A stretch of 64,000 nt of DNA from Ochotona curzoniae (Eukaryota; Chordata; Mammalia; Lagomorpha; Ochotonidae): NCBI RefSeq assembly GCF_017591425.1, contig NW_024465663.1, positions 248,001-312,000 of the forward strand. The letters are read 5' to 3'. The translations under genes were made by a program, and so were the position numbers. Below the pieces are notes generated by a model, which saw only the letters and a list, made by a program, of their open reading frames with translations, was not told the origin of the DNA and did no database searches. Within the stretch, counting starts at the first letter, position 1. Every line of letters starts with the position of its first letter. This document shows positions 1 through 12,813 of the stretch, piece by piece.

Positions 1-250
1 CAGTGCCAAAACGACTCCACCTGCCTCAGGAACTTCACATACCATCAGCTTTCCTACCAGATGTCCCGGAAATTGAGTTCTGTCCCGGCTTGTCCATTAC
101 CCATTGAGCCCAGGATGATGATATCAGGCATGTTGAACACCCACACAAAACAACCATGTGGATCCTCACTCAAGGCGCTAAGAACTCCACATCCAGAGAC
201 AAGTTCAGCGCCCAAGCCATTTCCAGCTACCATGGAAACCAAGTGCTCTG
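1..250 (+). repeat. Partial satellite monomer at left window edge
   Basis: The window opens inside a monomer, at the word CAGTGCCAAAACG that normally lies about 90 bp after the anchor. It then continues through the variable segment, the linker and CCATGGAAACC to the first anchor. It is cut only by the window boundary; nothing suggests a natural array edge. Confidence 0.95.
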
Positions 251-1621
251 GCAGCACATATGTCTGAAAGTGGATGTGACACCTGCGGATCTCAGTGTGT
301 TGGTGAATGGCAACTTGCCGATGGAGCAGCACAGCTCTTCCAGTGCCAAAACGACTCCACCTGCCTCAGGAACTTCACATACCATCACCTTTCCTACCAG
401 ATGTCCCGGAAACCCACTTGGGTCCCATCTCATCCAATGCCCATTGAGCCCAGGATGATGAAATCAGGCATGTTGAACACACAGCACACACAAAACAACC
501 ATGTAGACACTGACTCAAGGCACTAAGATCCACATCCAGAGACAAGTTCAGTGCCCAAGCCATTTCCAGCTACCATGGAAACCAAGTGCTCTGGCAGCAC
601 ATATGTCTGAAAGTGGATGTGACACCTAGGGATCTCAGTGTGTTGGTGAATGGCAAATTGCCGAAGGAGCAGCACAGCTCTTCCAGTGCAAAACGACTCC
701 ACCTGCCTCAGGAACTTCAAATACCATCAGCTTTCCAACCAGATGTCCCGGAAACCCAGTTGTATGCCATATTGTCCAATGCCCATTGATCCCAGGATGA
801 TGAAATTTGCCATGTTGAACACCCACTTAAACAACCATGTGGATCCTGACTCAAGGCGTTAAGAAGTCCACATCCAGAGACAAGTAAAGCGCCCAAGCCA
901 TTTCCAGCTACCATGGAAACCAAGTGCTCTGGCAGCACATATGTCTGAAAGTGGATGTGACACCTAGGGATCTCAGTGTGTTGGTGAATGGCAACTTGCC
1001 AAAGGAGCAGCACAGGTCTTCCAGTGCCAAAATGACTCCACCTGCGTCAGGAACTTCACATACCATCAGCTTTCCTAGCAGATGTCCCAGAAACCGACTT
1101 GGGTCCCAACTTGTCCAATGCCCATTGAGCCCAGGATGATGAAATTTGCCATGTTGAACACCCACCCCACACAAAACAACCATGTGGATGCTCACTCAAG
1201 GCGCTAAGAAGTCCACATCCAGATACAAGTTCAGCGCCCAAGCCATTTCCAGCTACCATGGAAACCAAGTGCTCTGGCAGCACATATGTCTGAAAGTGGA
1301 TGTGACACCTAGAGATCTCAGTGTGTTGGTGAACGACAACTTGCCAAAGGAGCAGCACATGTCTTCCAGTGCCAAAACGACTGCACCTGCCTCAGGAACT
1401 TCACATACCATCAGCTTACCTACCAGATATCCCGGAAATTGAGTTCTGTCCCATCTTGTCCAATGCCCATTGAGCCCAGGATGATGAAACCAGGCATGTT
1501 GAACACCCACCCCACACAAAACAACCATGTGGATCCTGACTCAAGGCGCTAAGAAGTCCACATCCAGAGACAAGTTCAGCGCCCAAGCCATTTCCAGCTA
1601 CCATGGAAACCAAGTGCTCTG

Positions 1622-1961
1622 GCAGCACATATGTCTGAAAGTGGATGTGACACCTAGGGATCTCAGTGTGTTGGTGAATGGCAACTTGCCGAAGGAGCAG
1701 CACAGCTCTTCCAGTGCCAAAACGACTCCACCTGCCTCAGGAACTTCACATACCATCAGCTTTCCTACCAGATGTCCCGGAAACCCACTTGGTTCCCATC
1801 TCGTCCAGTGCCCATTGAGCCCAGGATGATGAAATCAGGCATATTGAACAGCCACACAAAACAACCATGTGGATCCTCACTCAAGGCGCTGAGAACTCCA
1901 CATCCAGAGACAAGTTCAGCGCCCAAGCCATTTCCAGCTACCATGGAAACCAAGTGCTCTG
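1622..1961 (+). repeat. Representative short-class satellite monomer (340 bp)
   Basis: This is a typical 340-bp unit. Approximate landmarks from the anchor (base 1) in a typical unit are: CATATG at 7-12; CCTAGG at 32-37; a segment containing TTGCCGAAGG near 65-75; AAACGACTCCACC near 100; TCCCGGAAACC near 154-164; a variable stretch 165-183; the dyad CAATG-CC-CATTG at 185-196; the length-variable CA/CCA linker around 227-243; GGATCC at 250-255; CAGCGCCCAAG near 297; and CCATGG at 320-325. The short class carries the simple linker CACCCACACAAAAC. No start, splice or polymerase promoter signal was recognised. Confidence 0.9.
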
Positions 1962-2306
1962 GCAGCACATATGTCTGAAAGTGGATGTGACACCTAGGGA
2001 TCTCAGTGTGTTGATGAATGGCAACTTGCCGAAGGAGCAGCACAGCTCTTCCAGTGGCAAAACGTCTCCACCTGCCTCAGGAACTTCAGATACAATCAGC
2101 TTTCCTACCAGATGATCCGGAAATTGAGTTCTGTCCCGTCAGGTCCAATGCCCATTGAGCCCAGGATGATGATATCAGGCATGTTGAACACGCACCACAC
2201 ACAAAACAACCATGTAGATCCTGACTCAAGGCGCTAAGAAGTCCACATCCAGAGACAAGTTCAGCGCCCAAGCCATTTCCAGCTACCATGGAAACCAAGT
2301 GCTCTG

Positions 2307-2651
2307 GCAGCACATATGTCTGAAAGTGGATGTGACACCTAGGGATCTCAGTGTGTTGGTGAATGGCAACTTGCCGAAGGAGCAGCACAGCTCTTCCAGT
2401 GCCAAAACGTCTCCACCTGCCTCAGGAACTTCACATACCATCAGCTTTCCTACCAGATGTCCCGGAAATTGAGTTCTGTCCCGTCTTTTCCATTGCCCAT
2501 GGAGCCCAGGATGATGATATCAGGCATGTTGAACACCCACCCCACACAAAACAACCATGTGGATCCTCACTCAAGGCGCTAAGAAGTCCACATCCAGAGA
2601 CAAGTTCAGCGCCCAAGCCATTTCCAGCTACCATGGAAACCAAGTGCTCTG
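2307..2651 (+). repeat. Representative long-class satellite monomer (345 bp)
   Basis: This 345-bp unit differs from the 340-bp class mainly by a 5-bp longer linker, reading CACCCACCCCACACAAAAC. The two classes are interspersed through the array, and intermediate lengths of 342-344 bp also occur. The linker is therefore the main source of length variation between monomers. Confidence 0.88.
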
Positions 2652-4706
2652 GCAGCACATATGTCTGAAAGTGGATGTGACACCTAGGGATCTCAGTGTG
2701 TTGTTGAATGGCAACTTGCCGAAGGAGCAGCACAGCTCTTCCAGTGCAAAACGACTCCACCTGCCTCAGGAACTTCACATACCATCAGCTTTCCTACCAG
2801 ATGTCCCGGAATCCCACTTGGGTCCCAACTTGTCCAATGCCCATTGAGCCCAGGATGATGAAATCAGGCATGTTGAACACCCACCCCACACAAAACAACC
2901 ATGTGGATGCTCACTCAAGGCGCTAAGAAGTCCACATCCAGAGACAAGTTCAGCGCCCAAGCCATTTCCAGCTACCATGGAAACCAAGTGTTCTGGCAGC
3001 ACATATGTCTGAAAGTGGATGTGACACCTAGAGATCTCAGTGTGTTGGTGAACGACAACTTGACGAAGGAGCAGCACAGGTCTTCCAGTCCCAAAACGAC
3101 TCCACCTGCGTCAGGAACTTCACATACCATCAGCTTTCCTACCAGATGTCCCGGAAACCGAGTTCTGTCCCATCTTGTCCAATGCCCATTGAGCCCAGAA
3201 TGATGAAATTTGCCATGTTGAACACTCACACAAAACAACCATGTGGATCCTCACTCAAGGCGCTCAGATCTCCACATCCAGAGACAAGTTCAGCGCCCAA
3301 GCCATTTCCAGCTCCCATGGAAACCAAGTGCTCTGGCAGCACATATGCCTGAAAGTGGATGTGACACCTTGGGATCTCAGTGTGTTGGTGAATGGCAACT
3401 TGCCGAAGGAGCAGCAGAGCTCTTCCAGTGCCAAAACGACTCCACCTGCCTCAGGAACTTCACATACCGTCAGCTTTCCTACCAGATGTCCCGGAAACCC
3501 ACTTGGGTCCCATCTCATCCAATGCCCATTGAGCCCAGGATGATGAAATCAGGCATGTTGAACACACAGCACACACAAAACAACCATCTGGATCCGCACT
3601 CAAGGCACTAAGAAGTCCACATCCAGAGACAAGTTCAGCGCTCAAGCCATTTCCAGCTACCATGGAAACCAAGTGCTCTGGCAGCACATATGTCTGAAAG
3701 TGGATGTGACACCTAGAGATCTCAGTGTGTTGGTGAACGGCAACTTGCCGAAGGAGCAGCACAGCTCTTCCAGTGCCAAAACGACTCCACCTGCCTCAGG
3801 AAATTCACATACCATCAGCTTTCCTAGCAGATGTCATGGAAAACGTCTTGGGTCCCATCTTGTCCAATGCCCATTGAGCCCAGGATGATGAAATCAGGCA
3901 TGTTGAACACCCACACAAAACAACCATGTGGATCCTGAGTCAAGGCACTAAGAAGTCCACATCCAGAGACAAGTTCAGCGCCCAAGCCATTTCCAGCTAC
4001 CATGGAAACCAAGTGCTCTGGCAGCACATATGTCTGAAAGTGGATGTGACACCCAGGGATCTCAGTGTGCTGGTGAACGGCAACTTGCCGAAGGAGCAGC
4101 ACAGGTCTTCCAGTGCCAAAACGACTCCACCTGCCTCAGGAACTTCACATACCATCAGCTTTCCTACCAGATGTCCCGGAAACCGAGTTCTGTCCCATCT
4201 TGTCCAATGCCCATGAAGCCCAGGTTGATGAAATTTGCCATGTTGAACACCCACCCCACACAAAACAACCATGTGGATCCTGAGTAAAGGTGCTAAGAAG
4301 TCCACATCCAGAGACAAGTTCAGCGCCCAAGCCATTTCCAGCTCCCGTGGAAACCAAGTGCTCTGGCAGCACATATGTCTGAAAGTGGATGTGACACCAA
4401 GGGATCTCAGTGAGTTGGTGAATGGCAACTTGCCGAAGGAGCAGCACAGCTCTTCCAGTGCCAAAACGACTCCACCTGCCTCAGGAACTTCACATACCAT
4501 CAGCTTTCCTAGCAGAAGTCCCGGATACCGAGTTGTGTCCAATCTTTTCCAATGCCCATTGAGCAGAGGATGATGATATCAGGCATGTGGACAGGCACAC
4601 AAAAAACAACCATGTAGATCCTGACTCAATGGACTAAGAAGTCCACATCCAGAGACAAGTTCAGCGCCCAAGCCAATTCCAGCTCCCAGGGAAACCAAGT
4701 GCTCTG

Positions 4707-4960
4707 GCAGCACATATGTCTGAAAGTGGATGTGACACCCAGGGATCTCAGTGTGTTGGTGAATGGCAACTTGCTGAAGGAGCAGGACAGGTCTTTCAGT
4801 GCCAAAATGACTCCACCTGCCTCAGGAACTTCACATACCATCAGCTTTACGACCAGATGTCACGGAAACCCACTTGGGTCCCAACTCGTCCAATGCCCAA
4901 TGAGCCAGGATGATGAAATTAGCCATGATGAACACCCACACAAAACAACCAAGTGCTCTG
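4707..4960 (+). repeat. Truncated satellite monomer (254 bp) with 85-bp internal deletion
   Basis: The interval to the next anchor is only 254 bp. The linker word ACAACC runs directly into AAGTGCTCTGG, skipping the BamHI-type site, the GACAAGTTCAGCGCCC stretch and CCATGG. In intact units the pentamer AACCA occurs at both ends of the missing stretch, 85 bp apart; one copy remains here at 4,947-4,951. The loss matches a deletion between 5-bp direct repeats. Confidence 0.93.
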
Positions 4961-7900
4961 GCAGCACATATGTCTGAAAGTGGATGTGACACCTAGGGAT
5001 CTCAGTGTGTTGGTGAATGGCAACTTGCCGAAGGAGCAGCACAGATCTTCCAGTGCCAAAACGTCTCCACCTGCCTCAGGAACTTCACATACCATCAACT
5101 TTCCTAGGAGATATCCCGGAAATTGAGTTCTGTCCCGTCTTGTCCAATGCCCATTGTCGCCCAGGATGATGAAATCAGGCATGATGAACACGCACACAAA
5201 ACAACCATGTGGATCCTGAATCAAGGCGTTAAGAAGTCCACATCCAGAGACAAGTTCAGCGCCCAAGCCATTTCCAGCTACCATGGAAACCAAGTGCTCT
5301 GGCAGCACATATGTCTGAAAGAGGATGTGACACCTAGGGATCTCAGTGTGTTGGTGAATGGCAACTTGCCGAAGGAGCAGCACAGCTCTTCCAGTGCCAA
5401 AATGACTCCACCTGCCTCAGGAACTTCACATACCATCAGCTTTCCTAGCAGAAGTCCCGGAAACCGAGTTGGATCCCATCTCGTCCAATGCCCATTGAGC
5501 CCAGGATGATGAAATCAGGCATGATGAACACCCACACAAAACAACCATGTAGATCCTGACTCAAGGGACTAACAAATCCACATCCAGAGACAAGTTCAGC
5601 GCCCAAGCCATTTCCAGCTACCATGGAAACCAAGTGCTCTGGCAGCAAATATGTCTGAAAGTGGATGTGACACCTAGGGATCTCAGTGTGTTGGTGAATG
5701 GCAACTTGCCGAAGGAGCAGCACAGGACTTCCAGTGCCAAAACGACTCCACCTGCCTCAGGAACTTCACATACCATCAGCTTTCCTACCACATGTCCTGA
5801 GAACCCACTTGGGTCCCCATCTTGTCCTATGCCCATTGAGCCCAGGATGATGAAATCAGGCATGTTGAACACCCACCCCACACAAAACAACCATGTGGAT
5901 CCTGAGTCAAGGCGCTGAGAACTCCACATCCAGAGACAAGTTCAGCGCCCAAGCCATTTCCAGCTACCATGGAAACCAAGTGCTCTGGCAGCACATATGT
6001 CTGAAAGAGGATGTGACACCTAGGGATCTCAGTTTGTTGGTGAATGGCACCTTGCCGAAGGAGCAGCACAGCTCTTCCAGCGCCAAAAATACTCCACCTG
6101 CCTCAGGAACTTCACATGCCATCAGCTTTCCTACCAGATGTCCCGGAAACCGACTTGGGTCCCATCTCTTCCAATGCCCATTGAGCCCAGGATGATGAAA
6201 TCATGTATGCTGAACACCCACACAAAACAACCATGTAGATCCTGCCTCAAGGCGCTAAGAAGTCCACATCCAGAGACAAGTTCAGCGCCCAAGCCATTTC
6301 CAGCTACCGTGGAAACCAAGTGCTCTGGCAGCACATATGTCTGAAAGAGGATGTGACACCTAGGGATCTCAGTGTGTTGGTGAACGGCAACGAGCCGAAG
6401 GAGCAGCACAGCTCATCCAGTGCCAAAACGACTCCACCTGCCACAGGAACTTCACATACCATCAGCTTTCCTACCAGATAGCCCTGAAACCGACTTGGGT
6501 CCCATCTTCTCCAATGCCCATTGAGCCCAGGATGATGAAATTACCCATGTTGAACACCCACACAAAACAACCATGTGGATCCTCACACAAGGCGCTAAGA
6601 AGTCCACATCCAGAGACAAGTTCAGCGCCCAAGCCATTTCCAGCTACCATGGAAACCAAGTGCTCTGGCAGAACATAAATCTGAAAGTGGATGTGACACC
6701 TAGGGATCTCAGTGTGTTGGTGAATGGCAACTTGCCGAAGGAGCAGCACAGCTCTTCCAGTGCCAAAATGACTCCACCTGCCTCAGGAACTTCACATACC
6801 ATCAGCTTTCCTACCAGATGTCCCGGAAACCCACTTGGGTCCCATCTTGTCCAATGCCCATTGAGCCCAGCATGATGAAACCAGGCATGTTGAACACCCA
6901 CCCCACACAAAACAACCATGTGGATCCTCAGTCAAGGCGCTAAGAAGTCCACATCCAGAGACAAGTTCAGCGCCCAAGCCATTTACAGCTACCGTGGAAA
7001 CCAAGTACTCTGGCAGCACATATGTCTGAAAGTGGATGTTACACCCAGGGATCTCAGTGTGTTGGTGATCGGCAACTTGCCGAAGGAGCAGCACAGCTCT
7101 TCCAGTGCCAAAACGACTCCACCTGCCTCAGGAACTTCACATACCATCAGCTTTCCTAGCAGAAGTCCCGGAAACCGAGTTGGGTGCCATCTCGTCCAAT
7201 GCCCATGGAGTCCACGATGATGAAATTAGGCATGATGAACACGCACACAAAACAACCATGCAGATCCTGACTCAAGGGACGAAGAAATCCACCTCCAGAG
7301 ACAAGTTCAGCGCCCAAGCCATTTCCAGCTCCCAAGGAAACCAAGTGCTCGGACAGCACATATGTCTGAAAGTGGATGTGACACGTAGGGATCTCAGTGT
7401 GTTGGTGAACGGCAACTTGCCGAAGTAGCAGGACAGGTCTTCCAGTGCCAAAACGACTCCACCTGCCTCAGGAACTTCACATAACATCAGCTTTCCTAGC
7501 AGATGTCCCGGAAACCGAGTTGGGTGCCATCTCGTCCAATATCCATTAAGTCCACGATGATGAAATTAGGCATGATGAACACGCACACAAAACAAACCGT
7601 GCAGATCCTGACTCAAGGGACTAAGAAGTCCACATCCAGAGACAAGTTCAGCGCCCAAGCCATTTCCAGCTCCCATATAAACCAAGTGCTCTGGCAGCAC
7701 ATATGTCTGAACGTGGATGTGACACCTAGGGATCTCAGTGTGTTGGTGAATGGCAACTTGCCGAAGGAGCAGCACAGCTCTTCCAGTACCAAAACGACTC
7801 CACCTGCCTCAGGAACTTCACATACCATCAGCTTTCCTAGCAGATGTCCCGGAAACCCACTTGGGTCCCATCTTGTCCAATGCCCATTGAGCCCAGGTTG

Positions 7901-9406
7901 ATGAAATTTGCCAAGTTGAACAACCGTCACACAAAACAACCATGTGGATCCTGACTCATGGCACTAAGAAGTCCACATCCAGAGACAAGTTCAGCGCCCA
8001 AGCCATTTCCAGCTACCATGGAAACCAAGTGCTCTGGCAGCACATATGTCTGAAAGAGGATGTGACACCTATGGATCTCAGTGTGTTGGTGAATGGCAAC
8101 TTGCCGAAGGAGCAGGACAGGTCTTCCCGTGCAAAACGACTCCACCTGCCTCAGGAACTTCACATACCATCAGCTTTCCTACCAGATGTCCCGAAAACAC
8201 ACTTGGGTCCCATCTTGTCCAATGCCCATTGAGCCCAGGATGATGAAACCAGGCATGTTGAACACCCACCCCACACAAAACAACCATGTGGATCCTCACT
8301 CAAGGCGCTAAGAAGTCCACATCCAGAGACAAGTTCAGCGCCCAAGCCATTTCCAGCTACCATGGAAACCAAGTGCTCTAGCAGCACATATGTCTGAAAG
8401 TGGATGTGACACCTAGGGATCTCAGTGTGTTGGTGAATGGCAACTTGCCGAAGGAGCAGCACAGATTTTCCAGTGCCAAAACGTCTCCACCTGCCTCAGG
8501 AACTTCACATACCATCAGCTTTCCTACCAGATGTCCCGGAAATTGAGTTCTGTCCCGTCTTGTCCAATGCCCATTGAGCCCAGGATGATGAAATCAGGCA
8601 TGTTGAACACCCACACAAAACAACCATGTGGATACTCACTCAAGGCGCTGAGATCTCCACATCCAGAGACAAGTTCAGCGCCCAAGCCATTTCCAGCTCC
8701 CATGGAAACCAAGTGCTCTGGCAGCACATATGTCTGAAAGTGGATGTGACACCTAGGGATCTCAGTGTGTTGGTGAATGGCAACTTGCCGAAGGAGCAGC
8801 ACAGCTCTTCCAGTGCCAAAACGACTCCACCTGCCTCAGGAACTTCACATACCATCAGCTTTCCTAGCAGAAGTCCCGGATACCGAGTTCTGTCCCATCT
8901 TTTCCAATGCCCATTGAGCAGAGAATGATGAAATCAGGCATGATGAACTCGCACACAAAAAAACCATGTAGATCCTGACTCAAGGGACTAAGTAGTCCAC
9001 ATCCAGAGACAAGTTCAGCGCCCAAGCCATTTCCAGCTCCCATGGAAACCAAGTGCTCTGGCAGCACATAGGTCTGAAAGTGGATGTGACACCTAGGGAT
9101 CTCAGTGTGTTGGTGAATGGCAACTTGCCGAAGGAGCAGCACAGCTCTTCCAGTGCCAAAATGACTCCACCGGCCTGAGGAACTTCACATACCATCAGCT
9201 TTCCTACCAGATGTCCCGGAAACCCACTTGGGTAACCATCTCGTCCAATGCCCATTGAGCCCAGGATGATGAAACCAGGCATGTTGAACACCCACCCCAC
9301 ACAAAACAACCATGTGGATCCTGACTCAAGGCACTAAGAAGTCCACATCCAGAGACAAGTTCAGCGCCCAAGCCATTTCCAGCTCCCATGGAAACCAATT
9401 GCTCTG

Positions 9407-10426
9407 GCAGCACATATGTCTGAAAGTGGATGTGACACCTAGGGTTCTCAGTGTGTTGGTAAATGGCACATTGCCGAAGGAGCAGGACAAGTCTTCCAGT
9501 GCCAAAACAACTCCAAGTGCCTCAGGAACTTCACATACCATCAGCTTTCCTACCAGATGTCCCGGAAACCGAGTTGGGTCCCATCTTGTCCAATGCCCAT
9601 TGAGCCCGGAATGATGAAATTTGCAATGTTGAACACTCACACAAAACAACCATGTGGATCCTCACTCAAGGCGCTGAGATCTCCACATCCAGAGACAAGT
9701 TCAGCGCCCAAGCCATTTCCAGCTACCATGGAAACCAAGTGCTCTGGCAGCACATATGTCTGAAAGTGGATGTGACACCTAGGGATCTCAGTGTGTTGGT
9801 GAATGGCAAATTGCCGAAGGAGCAGCACAGCTCTTCCAGTGCCAAAACGACTCCACCTGCCTCAGGAAATTCACATACCATCAGGTTTCCTAGCAGAAGT
9901 CCCGGATACCGACTTCTGTCCCATCTCTTCTAATGCACATTGAGCAGAGGATGATGAAATCATGCATGATGAACACGCACACAAAACAACCATGTAGATC
10001 CTGACTCAAGGGACTAAGAAGTCCACATCCAGAGACAAGTTCAGCGCCCAAGCCATTTCCAGCTACCATGGAAACCAAGTGCTCTGGCAGCACATATGTC
10101 TGAAAGTGGATGTGACACCTAGGGATCTCAGTGTGTTGGTGAATGGCAACTTGCCGAAGGAGCAGGACAGGTCTTCCAGTGCCAAAACGACTCCACCTGC
10201 CTCAGGAACTTCACATACCATCAGCTTTCCTACCAGATGTCCCGAAAACCCACTTGGGTCCCATCTTGTCCAATGCCCATTGAGCCCAAGATTATACAAC
10301 CAGGCATGTTGAACACCCACGCCAAACAACCATGTGGATCCTCACTCAAGGCGCTAAGAAGTCCACATCCAGAGACAAGTTCAGCGCCCAAGCCATTTCC
10401 AGCTACCATGGAAACCAAGTGCTCTG
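9407..10426 (+). repeat. Three-monomer cassette, copy 1
   Basis: The first unit has TAGGGTTCTCAG, a GCACATTGCC variant and GACAAGTCTTCC. The second has GAGATCTCC and CAGGTTTCCTAGCAGAAG followed by CCGGATACC. The third has GAGCAGGACAGG and the TTATACAACC linker. The same ordered set recurs at 15,544, 16,912 and 19,980, so these units moved or were duplicated together. Confidence 0.75.
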
Positions 10427-11106
10427 GCAGCACATATGTCTGAAAGAGGATGTGACACCCAGGGATCTCATTGTGTTGGTGAACGGCAACTTGCCGAAGG
10501 AGCAGCACAGATCTTCAAGTGCAAAAACGACTCCACCTGCCTCAGGAACTTCACATACCATCAGCTTTCCTACCAGATGTCCCGGAACCCGACTTGGGTC
10601 CCATCTTGTCCAATGCCCATTGAGCCCAGGATGATGAAATTAGCCATGTTGAACACCCACACAAAACAACCATGTGGATCCTGATTCAAGGCGCTGAGAT
10701 CTCCACATCCAGAGACAAGTTCAGCGCCCAAGCCATTTCCAGCTACCATGGAAACCAAGTGCTCTGGCAGCACATATGTCTGAAAGTGGATGTGACACCT
10801 AGGGATCTCAGTGTGTTGGTGAATGGCAACTTGCCGAAGGAGCAGCACAGCTCTTCCAGTGCCAAAATGACTCCACCTGCCTCAGGAACTTCACATACCA
10901 TCAGCTTTCCTACCAGATGTCCCGGAAACCCACTTGGGTCCCATCTTGTCCAATGCCCATTGAGCCCAAGATTATACAACCAGGCAAGTTGAACACCCAC
11001 GCCAAACAACCATGTGGATCCTCACTCAAGGCGCTAAGAAGTCCACATCCAGAGACAAGTTCAGCGCCCAAGCCATTTCCAGCTACCAAGGAAACCAAGT
11101 GCTCTG

Positions 11107-12813
11107 GCAGCACATATGTCTGAAAGTGGATGTGACACCTAGGGATCTCAGTATGTTGGTGAATGGCAACTTGCCGAAGGAGCAGCACAGCTCTTCCAGT
11201 ACCAAATCGACTCCACCTGCCTCAGGAACTTCACCTACCATCAGCTTTCCTATCAGATGTCCCGGAAACCGAGTTGGGTGCAATCTCGTCCAATGCCTAT
11301 GGAGTCCTCGATGATGAAATTAGGCATGATGAACACGCACACAAAACAACCATGCAGATCCTGACTCAAGGGACGAAGAAATCCACATCCAGAGACAAGT
11401 TCAGCGCCCAAGCCATTTCCAGCTACCATGGAAACCAAGTGCTCGGACAGCACATATGTCTGAAAGTGGATGTGACACCTAGGGATCTCAGTGTATTGGT
11501 TAATGGCAACTTGACGAAGGAGCAGCACAGCTCTTCCAGTCCAAAAACGATTCCACCTGCCTCAGAAACTTCACATACCATCAGCTTTCCTAGCAGATGT
11601 CCCGGAAACCGACTTGGGTCCCATCTTGTCCAATGCCCATTGAGCTCAGGATGATGATATTTGACAAGTTGAACACCCGTCACACAAAACAACCATGTGG
11701 ATCCTGACTCATGGCACTAAGAAGTCCACATCCAGAGACAAGTTCAGCGCCCAAGCCATTTCCAGCTACCATGGAAACCAAGTGCTCTGGCAGCACATAT
11801 GTCTGAAAGTGGATGTGACACCTAGGGATCTCAGTGTGTTGGTGAATGGCAACTTTCCGAAGGAGCAGCACAGCTCTTCCAGTGCTAAAACGACTCCACC
11901 TGCCTCAGGAACTTCACATACCATCAGCTTTCCTAGCAGACATCACGGAAACCGACTTGGGTCCCATCTTGTCCAATGCCCATTGAGCCCAGGCGATGAA
12001 ACCAGGCATGTTGAACACGCACACAAAACAACCATTTGGACTCTGACTCAAGGCGCTAAGAAGTCCACATCCAGAGACAAGTTCAGCGCCCAAGCCATTT
12101 CCACCTACCATGGAAACCAAGTGCTCTGGCAGCACATATGTCTGAAAGATAATGTGACACCTAGGGATCTCAGTGTGTTGGTGAATGGCAACCTGCCGAA
12201 GGAGCAGCACAGCTCTTCCAGTGCCAAAACGAATCCACCTGCCTCAGGAACTTCACATATCATCAGCTTTCCTACCAGATGTCCCGGAAAAAGTCTTGGG
12301 TCCCATCTTGTCCAATGCCCATTGAGCCCAAGATTATACAACCAGGCATGTTGAACACCCACGCCAAACAACCATGTGGATCCTCACACAAGGCGCTAAG
12401 AAGTCCACATCCAGAGACAAGTTCAGCGCCCAAGCCATTTCCAGCTACCATGGAAACCAAGTGCTCTGGCAGCACATATGTCTGAAAGAGGATGTGACAC
12501 CTAGGGATCTCAGTGTGTTGGTGAATGGCAACTTGCCGAAGGAGCAGGACAGGTCTTCCAGTGCCAAACCGGCTCCACCTGCCTCAGGAACTTCACATAC
12601 CATCAGCTTTCCTAACAGATGTCCCGGAAACCGAGTTGAGTCCCATCTATTCCAATGCCCATTGAGCCCAGGATGATGAAACCAGGCATGTTGAAAACCC
12701 ACCCCACACAAAACAACCATGTGGATCCTGACTCAAGGCGCTAAGAAGTCCACATCCAGAGACAAGTTCAGCGCCCAAGCCATTTCCAGCTACCATGGAA
12801 ACCAAGTGCTCTG
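11107..12813 (+). repeat. Five-monomer block, first copy (pairs with 13,837-15,543)
   Basis: Unit starts 11,107, 11,447, 11,790, 12,129 and 12,469 each have a partner exactly 2,730 bp downstream. Shared rare words include ACCAAATCGACTCC, TTCACCTACCATC, CATGCAGATCC with GGGACGAAG, GGCGATGAAACC, and GAAAAAGTCTTGG. The block starts after the crossover-like monomer described at 13.8 kb. The shared loss of a codon-length stretch at GGCGATGAAA removes the usual stop codon and gives both copies a 219-codon open frame that is not a gene. Confidence 0.85.

Larger units (their letters stand above)
251..9406 (+). repeat. Array region 1: 27 monomers, no obvious higher-order period
   Basis: Monomer starts (anchor positions): 251, 594, 932, 1277, 1622, 1962, 2307, 2652, 2996, 3336, 3681, 4021, 4366, 4707, 4961, 5302, 5642, 5988, 6328, 6668, 7013, 7353, 7694, 8037, 8381, 8721, 9061. 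Neighbouring units differ in the variable stretch (for example AAACCCACTT, AAATTGAGTTC, ATACCGAGTT), and I saw no regular higher-order spacing. The unit at 4,707 is truncated and is listed separately. The anchor is altered at 5,642 (GCAGCAAATATG), 6,668 (GCAGAACATAAA) and 7,353 (ACAGCACATATG). Confidence 0.9.

Noticed and set aside
54..332. Recurrent minus-strand open frame of about 92 codons as a conserved small protein
   Set aside because: The same frame appears in most monomers simply because the monomer is repeated. Its start and end move with linker length, and many copies are frame-shifted or stopped without any sign of selection.
401..418. Canonical CENP-B box around TCCCGGAAACCGAG
   Set aside because: The CGGG and TCG parts are present on the minus strand, but the spacing is two bases short of the required pattern. 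Only the weaker site 17 bp downstream keeps correct spacing.
260..526. Cysteine-containing plus-strand frames as a repeat-domain protein (zinc-finger-like)
   Set aside because: The cysteines have no regular metal-binding spacing, and frames do not continue between units because most unit lengths are not multiples of three.
11695..12354. Longest open frame (219 codons) as a protein-coding gene
   Set aside because: It spans two satellite units and is repeated in the 2,730-bp duplicate. It has competing open frames on both strands and resembles no protein family I recognise.
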